From contig JAACZX010000170.1 of the NCBI GenBank assembly GCA_009996555.1, positions 1 through 5,642 on the forward strand: a stretch of DNA of 5,642 nucleotides. Direction: 5' to 3'. The stretch comes from Chitinophagaceae bacterium. GTDB lineage: Bacteria > Bacteroidota > Bacteroidia > Chitinophagales > Chitinophagaceae. Below are positions 1 through 5,642 of this stretch, piece by piece. Position numbers and translations under genes: made by a program. How positions within the stretch are numbered: position 1 is the stretch's first letter; the number at the start of each line of letters is the position of its first letter. Under the pieces are notes generated by a model. That model was not told where the DNA came from. It was given only the letters and a program-made list of their open reading frames with translations, and did not search any database.

Positions 1-189
1 TACGAGGAAAAAGACACGATTGGCAAACGCTACCGCCGCCAGGATGCTATCGGAACGCCGTTTTGTGTAACTGTTGATCATCAAACCAAAGAAGACCAAA
101 CGGTTACTATTCGTCACAGAGATACTCTTGTGCAGGAACGGATCCCATTATCGGCCGTTAAACAATTTATCCTCAATACAGTTGCATAG
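1..189 (+). CDS. glyQS: Glycine--tRNA ligase (GlyRS), C-terminal end, 5' partial
   Basis: The frame is open from the first base to a TAG at 187-189 and encodes the last 62 residues of a protein. It contains the stretch [20 protein letters not shown] followed by [17 protein letters not shown], which I recognise as the end of the anticodon-binding domain of class IIa, single-chain (alpha2) glycyl-tRNA synthetase. The enzyme attaches glycine to tRNA-Gly using ATP in the cytoplasm and is essential. The family is usually about 450-500 residues, so roughly seven eighths of the gene, including the catalytic core, lies left of the window. The last residues (FILNTVA) are a plausible natural end and nothing suggests truncation. 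No strong terminator follows the stop, so read-through into the next plus-strand gene, 127 bases away, is possible. The identity is confident by motif recall; the symbol could equally be written glyS. Confidence 0.93.
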   Translation, partial: YEEKDTIGKRYRRQDAIGTPFCVTVDHQTKEDQTVTIRHRDTLVQERIPLSAVKQFILNTVA

Positions 190-207
190 TTGAGGAAAGT
201 AAACTAA

Positions 208-243
208 TTTGCCGACGATAAGCAATTAATGATAATATAATTG
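208..243 (+). promoter_or_regulatory. Possible Bacteroidota-type promoter for the 98-residue protein
   Basis: Bacteroidota primary sigma factors prefer a -7 element TAnnTTTG and a -33 element TTTG. TATAATTG at 236-243 matches the first with one mismatch, and TTTG at 208-211 matches the second. The 24-base gap between them is longer than the usual range of about 19-21, which weakens the call. Transcription would start near 250, leaving a leader of roughly 65 bases before the ATG at 317. The region is AT-rich, so a chance match is quite possible. Confidence 0.25.
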
Positions 244-316
244 TACACCCAAATCAATGAAAATCGTTTCCTGACGATTGAGTTGAGTTATAACGAGATT
301 TTAAACAAAGGCACAA

Positions 317-613
317 ATGAACCTTACTCAATTAACCCTTGAAATCCATGTACTCATCTTTGCTGGTTTTCTCCTGATTGTAGGTCTTATCGGCTTTTTG
401 TATGGCCGTAAGCAGGTGAAAAACAAGGAAAGAAGAATACTGGAGCTGGAAGATGAAATGTTGGCAGCGCACAAAGAGATTCTCCATTTTGCAAAAACGA
501 ACAAGCAACTGGCTGAAACATTGGAAAAAGCAAAGATTCCTTATCCTGTTACCCGTATTGATGAGGATGAAGATGAAAAAGTAAGAAAAATACCTCTCGG
601 TAAAATTGGATAA
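317..613 (+). CDS. Small single-pass membrane protein with coiled coil, unknown function
   Basis: I do not recognise a named family for this 98-residue protein. Residues 10-29 form one hydrophobic helix (IHVLIFAGFLLIVGLIGFLY), followed at once by basic residues (GRKQVKNKERR), so by the positive-inside rule the C-terminus should be cytoplasmic. Residues 41-72 fit a coiled coil without interruption: I41, M48, I55, N62, L69 at 'a' positions and L44, A51, F58, L65, A72 at 'd' positions. The buried Asn62 is typical of parallel dimers. The tail has an acidic cluster (DEDEDEK, 82-88) and then a basic end. The start is well fixed: an in-frame TAA lies at 302-304, and AAAGG at 307-311 is a weak ribosome-binding sequence 5 bases before the ATG. 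It lies downstream of the GlyRS gene on the same strand and ends before a strong terminator. It could be a structural or scaffolding membrane protein; function is not inferable. Confidence 0.82.
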   Translation: MNLTQLTLEIHVLIFAGFLLIVGLIGFLYGRKQVKNKERRILELEDEMLAAHKEILHFAKTNKQLAETLEKAKIPYPVTRIDEDEDEKVRKIPLGKIG

Positions 614-630
614 AACTTACACTCAGATAT

Positions 631-664
631 AAAAAAGTCCCCCGGATTACGGGGGACTTTTTTT
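631..664. terminator. Bidirectional Rho-independent terminator between convergent genes
   Basis: The arms AAAAAAGTCCCCCG (631-644) and CGGGGGACTTTTTT (650-663) are perfectly complementary over 14 base pairs around a 5-base loop, GATTA. The GC core of the stem (GTCCCCCG) is followed by a run of seven T on the plus strand, while the A run on the left gives the same U-tail when read from the minus strand. It lies 17 bases after the stop of the 98-residue gene and 25 bases after the stop of the minus-strand protease, so it can end both transcripts. Confidence 0.93.
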
Positions 665-688
665 ATGCCATTATTTCAACAAACCTGT

Positions 689-3600
689 TTATTTCGTGGT
701 TTTTACTATTTTCTTTACAAACTGTTCTTTGCCTTTTCTATCCCTGATCTCTACAAAGTAAACACCGTTTGAAAGTGAATTTAAATTCATTCTTGTATCA
801 GAGTACGTTGTTTGCCTGTTGAGCACCTCCTGCCCAACACTGTTTACAATGCGGATGTTTATTTCACGGATCTGCTGTTTATTTCCCGTAAAGATCAATA
901 AGCCTCCGGCTTCGTCCATATAAGTATTTTTAATGAACACGCCCTGGCTTGTAACATCATTTACATCTGTTGGAGTTTGATTCAGGCCCATATTTGTGGC
1001 ATTGATCCAGAATTCAGAGAAACTCTTCACTTTAAATTCCGCATAATAGCCATTGTTGAAAGGAACCACATCCACTTTTGCTGAATCAATAAAATCAAAC
1101 ACACCACCGGCGCCATCATTCAACACTCCGTTTTCGAATGATGCACTTCCGCTGTATTTGGTAACAGCAGCTAAGTAAGCATCGCTAAACTTGATACAAG
1201 GGGCACATATAGTTGATTCGATCAATGCTTTTGCTTCCTGTTCAGTGAAATAAAAGCGAACGATCACACTGTCGGTTGGTGTATTGGCAGAACTGATAAC
1301 GAGATTACGATCAAGATAGTACTGGTTGTTCATTGTGCGAACAGGGCCACTATTGATGTACACACTTACGTTGGTGTTGCCAAGATTTTGTCCCAACGGA
1401 TTGATAGAAGCAACCCTTGTTCCTCCGCTGTTGAAGTGAATCCAGTTATTACCACTTACAGTTTGATTAATATTCAATACATCAGCACCTGTATAGATGG
1501 TTGCTTTTTCAAAGATGTGAATGTCATCAATGCCAATACCTTCATATTGTGTTAACTCATCGCTTGAAAGATAAAACCGGAAACGGATATTAGAAGCATT
1601 CGGCACCTCTGTACTTGATACATGCCAACGTTGAATATTCTTTTTCCATGATTGATTGTTTGAAGAGTCAAACCAGTTTGTTCCGTTTGTTGCAGTTAAC
1701 CGTTGCCATGTATTTCCATTGTCAATGCTGTATTCAAGTGTATGATAATCGCAATTGCAGTTATCTTCCTGTTGGGTAATATGGCTGAAGCTGAATACGG
1801 GTTGTGTTAAACTGCTTAAATTAAAACAAGGCGAATAGAGGTACGAACTTTCATTGGGGCGATAAGAACCGCCGAGTGTGGTAAACCATCCCTTTCCTTC
1901 ACTTGCTGCACGTGCCATTACAGATTTAGAAGGTGTGCCCCAGTGCCAACTGCTGTAACTGATGGTATCGGTAAACCAGTTGCCGTTGCCTGTTTCAAAA
2001 CGTTCAAGGTATGGAAATGAATTGATGACGGGGCTGCTGTAAACATACCGGTTGTTAATGCTGTCATTGGCTGCATAATCATCGCCACTTAGTTTTACCC
2101 ATGCATCTATTTCATAAGCTTTGAATGCAGAAAGATCGGCCTGTACAGGGAATGTGAAGTTTGTTTCTGCATTGCCTGCAAGAGAAGGAATTGTTCCGGC
2201 TACAGCAGTGCCATTATTGATACGATAGTAAACAGGAACGTTTGTAAATACTGTACCGGTTGTGTTTTTTACTTTAACTGTAATGTTAAAGTTGCCAGGC
2301 GTACAGTTGAATGTATCCGGTGCTACAAGTTGTGTAAGCATTACATCATTATTCGTTTGAATGATGCGGATATCATCAATGGTAAAACCATCATCCATAT
2401 CATAGCCATCATAATCATAGCTGGCATTGTTGGCAGAAGTAGTACTTGCCTGATCAAAACGTACCTGGAAGCTGGAGGAAGGAATTTGCCCGAGTTCATT
2501 GACATTGATGCTCACACGTTTTACTTCGCCAAGATTGCCCTGGTTGGTTGAAAGATCATACATCAGCACCCAAGGTTGTGTATCACTGCCACGCAGCCAT
2601 ACACCTGTGCCCGGTTGTTTTAACTGTCCATGATTTTTTAAATTGAAATCAAGACGTAAACCCTGTGCAGCACTGTAATTACTCAGGTTGATTGTTCCTG
2701 TAACAGTATTTACTGCCAATGTTCCATTATAGTTTATTGCATCAAGCGTAAGCGCCCTGCTGCCATTAACTGCAACGCCTGTATTTACAAAAGTGCGTAG
2801 CCTGCCGTTTGTGGTATTTGAATAATCAAAGCGATCGGCATTGGATATACCAAAAAATGCAGATTTATATTCTTCAACAGTTGTTGTTTCAAAAGTTTCA
2901 ACAAAGGGCAGTGTTACAACGGGATTTGCAATATGCTTAACTGTATATGTCAGTTCATCATTTGCAGGTTGATTATCTCCCGTTTGTTTAACAGTTACTT
3001 TAATTGTATAAGTACCCAGTGCAGCTAAATTGGCAGGAGCAGTAAATGTGTAGTTAACAGTTCCACCTGCTGCTATTGCAGCGGAAGAAGATTCTGTTAT
3101 TACTGCGCCTCCATTTATTTGATAGGAAAGATTATAACTGCCACTGGTGGCTGCATTATCAAGGTTTTTGATACGTACGGTAATAGGCTGTGCTGCTGTT
3201 AATGCAATGCTGGTATTCTCACGGCCATGAACAGGTGCAATAAGTGAATCAATTTTAAGATCATTATCAAACTCAGTTGCAGTGCAGGCTGTTGCAAGAG
3301 TGGGGACAATGCTTTTTGCAACGGCACGCATACCAAGCGAATCTGTCATTCTTGCTCTTACAGTAAACCAATAGGTTTGTGTTTTATCAAGGCCACTTAC
3401 ACGATGAGTTGTTGAAGCAGTGGTTCCAAGGCTTACAAATTCAAAGTCTTTCAATTGCATCACTTCATAATCTGTTGCACCGGCTACTGCAGGCCAGGAA
3501 AGATTTACATATCCTTCGCAGGGAACAGTGGCAGTAAGTGTGGGTTGCGACAGAATGGTAAAGTTGCCGGGAGATGTTGCTGAAGCTCCGCCACCGTTAC

Positions 3601-5642
3601 GGGTAATGCGGATTTTGCCTTTATTGGTTGGTGTATTAGGGAGTGTTAACCATCTGTAACGATGGTCAGTTGCGGGAAGGTTGTTACTGATCAAAGTCCA
3701 TGTAGCACCATCATCTATTGAATACTCTAGCGTAAATGTATTGTTGCTGTTGTCCGATGCATTCCATTTGATAATTTCCTCCAGTCCGGGCGAGAAGCGC
3801 TCTCCTCCAATAGGATGTTCTAATTTAATGTCATCAAACAAGTATTCATAAGTAACAAAATATTCTTGCGTACCAGTAGGCACATTAAAGCCATTAATGT
3901 TAATTGTGATATTTGTGCCGGGGTTATCAATCGTTACTTGTTCAATATTATTAATACGGTCAATCCCTCTTATTGCAGGAAGATTTACAGATCCAGGGGC
4001 GGGATTTAATATCCAGGGCGCATAAGTTGTTATGCCATCCGTTACAGATAGGTCGAGATCATTTACTAATGCTTTAGCTGCTAATGGCGACCCTTCTTTA
4101 TCATGCCAGTATAACAGAATCTTTAATTTTCTTACCCCAGCTGGAATAGTTATGGCTTGGGATGATGTGTTGCCTGTGTTTATGACTCCGCTGAAGTAAC
4201 GATTGTTTTCCAAGGCTTCAACAGATCTTCTTGGGTTGATAAATCCAAAACCATATCCATAGTCAGGTCCGGGATTGCCACGATCATCGGCACTGTTACA
4301 TAGAATAGCTTTTATTAATGCTGATTTAGGAAGTGAGTTTGAATGTAACTGTTTGTATCGCTCAGTTAACAGCCCCCAAACTCCTGTAACAAATGGGGCA
4401 GAAAAGCTGGTTCCATAATTGTCTGCATATCCATTATTTGTTCCGCTTGGGGCAATTACAGCAACACCGTGAGCCGTAATTTCAGGTTTAAGTCGACCAT
4501 CTTCAACAGGGCCTCTACTTGAAGTTGCAGTCAATATATCAATGCCCAAATGATAATCAGCAACGTCTAGAACATTTTTACCTACTTGATAACCACTTTT
4601 AATTGTGCCAAATGATAAAGGGAAAGGAGAGCAGGTTTTTGTTCCATCATTACCTGCTGCAAATACATGCTGCAAAAAAGGGTTGTCGAAAATTTGCTTA
4701 TCAACATAAACACTTAGTTCATTGTAATCTCCGTTGCCGGGACAGCCTGCCAAGCCGGTGTAAAACGAATTGTTTGTAACCGTCATCCCATAATCAGAAT
4801 AATAAAGTGCTGATTTTGTCAGTATAAGGTCGAAATAGTCTGTGATTAGTAAACTCTTTGTTGCCACACCACGATATCGCTCTTCCACCAAACCATCGCC
4901 GCCAACAACTCCTGTTACCATTCTTCCATGGTTATTGGTAATAAAAATTGGGTTACGGTTAATTACATCTTTTGTATTATCAAGATGTGAAGGATTTGAA
5001 TCATCGCCAACGCCAATCGTAACTCCTGCTCCTGATAGATTTCGTCCCCCTGCCTCTTGTCCCGTAAGATTCGTTAATCCATACAAACCACGTTCACGTT
5101 GATTTAGTGCAACAGAGTTAAAATTCGAAATATTCATATACCCCACAAACGGTAATTCACTCACCAAGGCAATATTTTTTACAGGCATGTTTACTTGTGC
5201 GAGTCCCTGGTTCAGGTAATCTGATTTGGTGAGCACAATATCATAGCCGGAAAGAGTTCCACTTACCTCACTCCACTTAACACCCGGAAGTAGTTGAAGG
5301 CTTAGTACCAATGGCGCATCCGGATGCTTAGCTGTAACAGATTCTTTTAACTCACGGCCAAGCTTAGCCGAACCAGGTATACTGATCATTGCACGAACAC
5401 CTGCACTATACAGTTGCGAAAACAATGGCATTCGTTTCATACGAACCTGGTAGCTGTTGTCGGGCAAATAAGTTAACAATTCAATACCCATTCCTTTCAA
5501 AGCAAGTTGTTGCGCATTCGTTACAGGACTTTCAAACGATAGTACGCTATAGGTCCATTCCCCAAAACGTCCCTTCCGGAACTCCTGGTTAATATTGTCG
5601 GCTGTCATATTTGCCTGTACAGGTATATCGCCACTTTTTAAC
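689..5642 (-). CDS. Secreted S8 (subtilisin, KP-43-like) multidomain protease with T9SS sorting domain, 5' partial
   Basis: A serine endopeptidase expected at the cell surface or in the medium after Sec and T9SS export. Residues are numbered from the ATG at 5606-5608, but that is probably not the start: the frame stays open to the window edge (adding LKSGDIPVQAN), and no signal peptide follows that Met. At least 1650 residues are present, against about 640 for the KP-43 precursor. Domain order: propeptide-like 1-175; S8 catalytic 176-468 with D202, H227, oxyanion N320 and S401 (GTSFSAP); KP-43-type beta-sandwich 472-592 (LVNDLDL, DRINNIE); Ig-like 593-686; fibronectin III 688-772, flanked by C697 and C775; CARDB-like 778-891; MAM/jelly-roll-like 898-1084; second CARDB-like 1086-1190; second MAM-like 1195-1368; conserved pre-terminal domain 1370-1540; sorting domain 1553-1639. 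Stop TAA is at 689-691. The protease call is strong; accessory domain names come from pattern recall and substrate is unknown. Its promoter lies outside the window. Confidence 0.93.
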   Translation of the reverse strand, partial: LKSGDIPVQANMTADNINQEFRKGRFGEWTYSVLSFESPVTNAQQLALKGMGIELLTYLPDNSYQVRMKRMPLFSQLYSAGVRAMISIPGSAKLGRELKESVTAKHPDAPLVLSLQLLPGVKWSEVSGTLSGYDIVLTKSDYLNQGLAQVNMPVKNIALVSELPFVGYMNISNFNSVALNQRERGLYGLTNLTGQEAGGRNLSGAGVTIGVGDDSNPSHLDNTKDVINRNPIFITNNHGRMVTGVVGGDGLVEERYRGVATKSLLITDYFDLILTKSALYYSDYGMTVTNNSFYTGLAGCPGNGDYNELSVYVDKQIFDNPFLQHVFAAGNDGTKTCSPFPLSFGTIKSGYQVGKNVLDVADYHLGIDILTATSSRGPVEDGRLKPEITAHGVAVIAPSGTNNGYADNYGTSFSAPFVTGVWGLLTERYKQLHSNSLPKSALIKAILCNSADDRGNPGPDYGYGFGFINPRRSVEALENNRYFSGVINTGNTSSQAITIPAGVRKLKILLYWHDKEGSPLAAKALVNDLDLSVTDGITTYAPWILNPAPGSVNLPAIRGIDRINNIEQVTIDNPGTNITININGFNVPTGTQEYFVTYEYLFDDIKLEHPIGGERFSPGLEEIIKWNASDNSNNTFTLEYSIDDGATWTLISNNLPATDHRYRWLTLPNTPTNKGKIRITRNGGGASATSPGNFTILSQPTLTATVPCEGYVNLSWPAVAGATDYEVMQLKDFEFVSLGTTASTTHRVSGLDKTQTYWFTVRARMTDSLGMRAVAKSIVPTLATACTATEFDNDLKIDSLIAPVHGRENTSIALTAAQPITVRIKNLDNAATSGSYNLSYQINGGAVITESSSAAIAAGGTVNYTFTAPANLAALGTYTIKVTVKQTGDNQPANDELTYTVKHIANPVVTLPFVETFETTTVEEYKSAFFGISNADRFDYSNTTNGRLRTFVNTGVAVNGSRALTLDAINYNGTLAVNTVTGTINLSNYSAAQGLRLDFNLKNHGQLKQPGTGVWLRGSDTQPWVLMYDLSTNQGNLGEVKRVSINVNELGQIPSSSFQVRFDQASTTSANNASYDYDGYDMDDGFTIDDIRIIQTNNDVMLTQLVAPDTFNCTPGNFNITVKVKNTTGTVFTNVPVYYRINNGTAVAGTIPSLAGNAETNFTFPVQADLSAFKAYEIDAWVKLSGDDYAANDSINNRYVYSSPVINSFPYLERFETGNGNWFTDTISYSSWHWGTPSKSVMARAASEGKGWFTTLGGSYRPNESSYLYSPCFNLSSLTQPVFSFSHITQQEDNCNCDYHTLEYSIDNGNTWQRLTATNGTNWFDSSNNQSWKKNIQRWHVSSTEVPNASNIRFRFYLSSDELTQYEGIGIDDIHIFEKATIYTGADVLNINQTVSGNNWIHFNSGGTRVASINPLGQNLGNTNVSVYINSGPVRTMNNQYYLDRNLVISSANTPTDSVIVRFYFTEQEAKALIESTICAPCIKFSDAYLAAVTKYSGSASFENGVLNDGAGGVFDFIDSAKVDVVPFNNGYYAEFKVKSFSEFWINATNMGLNQTPTDVNDVTSQGVFIKNTYMDEAGGLLIFTGNKQQIREINIRIVNSVGQEVLNRQTTYSDTRMNLNSLSNGVYFVEIRDRKGKEQFVKKIVKTTK
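692..952 (-). other. T9SS type A-like C-terminal sorting domain
   Basis: This segment encodes residues 1553-1639. INIRIVNSVGQEVLNRQ (1583-1599), LNSLSNGVYFVEI (1609-1621) and the basic end VKKIVK (1631-1636) match the Por_Secre_tail pattern of beta-strands that directs cargo across the outer membrane through the type IX system, after which it is normally cleaved off by a sortase-like peptidase. The usual opening motif with PNP is absent; GVFIKNTYMDEAGG stands in its place. The rest of the pattern is strong enough to keep the call. Confidence 0.85.
989..1501 (-). other. Pre-terminal beta-rich domain ending FSEFWIN
   Basis: This segment encodes residues 1370-1540. It holds YYLDRNLVISS (1430-1440), VIVRFYFTEQEAKAL (1448-1462), a CAPC pair (C1468, C1471), and closes with YYAEFKVKSFSEFWIN (1521-1536). 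I recall this pattern as a recurrent region just before the sorting domain in long secreted Bacteroidota proteins, but I know no established function or name for it. It may serve as a folding or spacer domain near the cleavage site; that is inference. Confidence 0.6.
1505..2353 (-). repeat. Second copy of the CARDB-like + MAM/jelly-roll-like module
   Basis: This segment encodes residues 1086-1368. The CARDB-like part begins NDVMLTQLVAPD and ends GDDYAAND (1175-1182), matching NDLKIDSLIAPV and GDNQPAND in copy one. The jelly-roll part runs from FPYLERFE (1198-1205) to EGIGIDDIHI (1356-1365). It also contains LEYSIDNGNTWQRL, a strand-turn pattern shared with the Ig-like domain at 593-686, and a CNC pair (C1284, C1286) that copy one lacks. 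Confidence 0.7.
2357..3277 (-). repeat. First copy of the CARDB-like + MAM/jelly-roll-like module
   Basis: This segment encodes residues 778-1084. It opens with an Ig-like, CARDB-type domain (DLKIDSLIAPV, ending GDNQPAND) and continues into a domain starting LPFVETFE (900-907) and ending DGFTIDDIRI (1073-1082). The closing IDDI signature is common in MAM-like or concanavalin-like jelly-roll domains of secreted Bacteroidota proteins. The same order with the same landmarks recurs directly downstream in the protein. The two copies are clearly diverged, so this is an old duplication at protein level, not a DNA repeat. Binding to carbohydrate, protein or cell surface is a family-level guess. Confidence 0.7.
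4205..5083 (-). other. S8 peptidase catalytic domain within the protease
   Basis: This segment encodes residues 176-468. The catalytic Asp is D202 in GVTIGVGDDS (codon 5003-5005), the His is H227 in NNHGRMVTG (4928-4930), the oxyanion Asn is N320 in FAAGND (4649-4651), and the nucleophile is S401 in YGTSFSAP (4406-4408). All four are in the normal order and spacing for subtilases, so the enzyme is predicted active. The strand before the Ser motif (SSRGPVEDGRLKPEITAHG) is also typical of the family. Two cysteines, C289 and C326, flank the oxyanion Asn and may form a disulfide. The Asp and His motifs deviate from the common DTG/DSG and HGTH forms. Confidence 0.92.

Noticed and set aside
262..279. 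Inverted repeat AATCGT / ACGATT with a 6-base loop after the GlyRS gene, as a terminator or operator
   Set aside because: The stem has only 6 AT-leaning pairs and no T-run follows; such a repeat is expected by chance in AT-rich DNA.
280..290. Short direct repeat GAGTTGAGTT upstream of the 98-residue gene
   Set aside because: Two 5-base units are too short to be meaningful, and no matching site is seen elsewhere in the window.
2330..2551. Plus-strand 73-codon reading frame
   Set aside because: It is antisense to the protease; its runs of isoleucine come from the complement of Asp/Asn/Tyr-rich protease codons, and no ribosome-binding sequence or neighbour supports it.
4405..5005. Protease as an inactive pseudoenzyme because of its altered HGRM and GDD motifs
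   Set aside because: The Asp, His, Asn and Ser are all present in the right order and spacing, and the reading frame is intact throughout.
4842..5102. Plus-strand 86-codon reading frame
   Set aside because: It lies fully opposite the conserved S8 catalytic domain, has no recognisable domain and fits a shadow frame.
5389..5592. Plus-strand 67-codon reading frame
   Set aside because: It lies opposite the propeptide-like part of the protease, with no motif or ribosome-binding sequence to support it.

Overview
This window looks like an ordinary chromosomal stretch from a member of the Bacteroidota, most likely a Chitinophagaceae-like relative. The evidence is a very large secreted multidomain protease whose C-terminus resembles a type IX secretion system (T9SS) sorting domain, AT-rich intergenic DNA with only weak Shine-Dalgarno-like sequence, and a Bacteroidota-style single-chain glycyl-tRNA synthetase tail. 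The family-level guess rests on general similarity and was not tested.

Layout from left to right: (1) positions 1-189 hold the 3' end of a plus-strand glycine--tRNA ligase gene; (2) 190-316 is a 127-base AT-rich gap with one possible Bacteroidota-type promoter; (3) 317-613 encodes a 98-residue protein with one membrane helix followed by a coiled coil, of unknown function; (4) 614-688 is a short convergent intergenic region containing a strong, nearly symmetrical bidirectional terminator; (5) from 691 to the right edge the minus strand is a single reading frame for a subtilisin-family (S8, KP-43-like) protease with at least 1650 residues. Its reading frame is still open at the window edge, so its true start and signal peptide lie outside.

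The protease reads, N to C: propeptide-like region, S8 catalytic domain with Asp/His/Asn/Ser in place, KP-43-type beta-sandwich, Ig-like domain, fibronectin type III domain, two successive copies of a [CARDB-like + MAM/jelly-roll-like] module, a conserved pre-terminal domain ending in FSEFWIN, and a C-terminal sorting domain. The expected route is Sec export followed by T9SS transport to the cell surface or medium, where it would degrade proteins. There is no functional link visible between it and the two plus-strand genes, which converge on it.

I found no mobile element, tRNA, rRNA, CRISPR array or evident new system. The points most worth a second look are the duplicated adhesive/jelly-roll module, the non-standard residues around the catalytic Asp and His, the sorting domain lacking the usual PNP start, and the small membrane coiled-coil protein.
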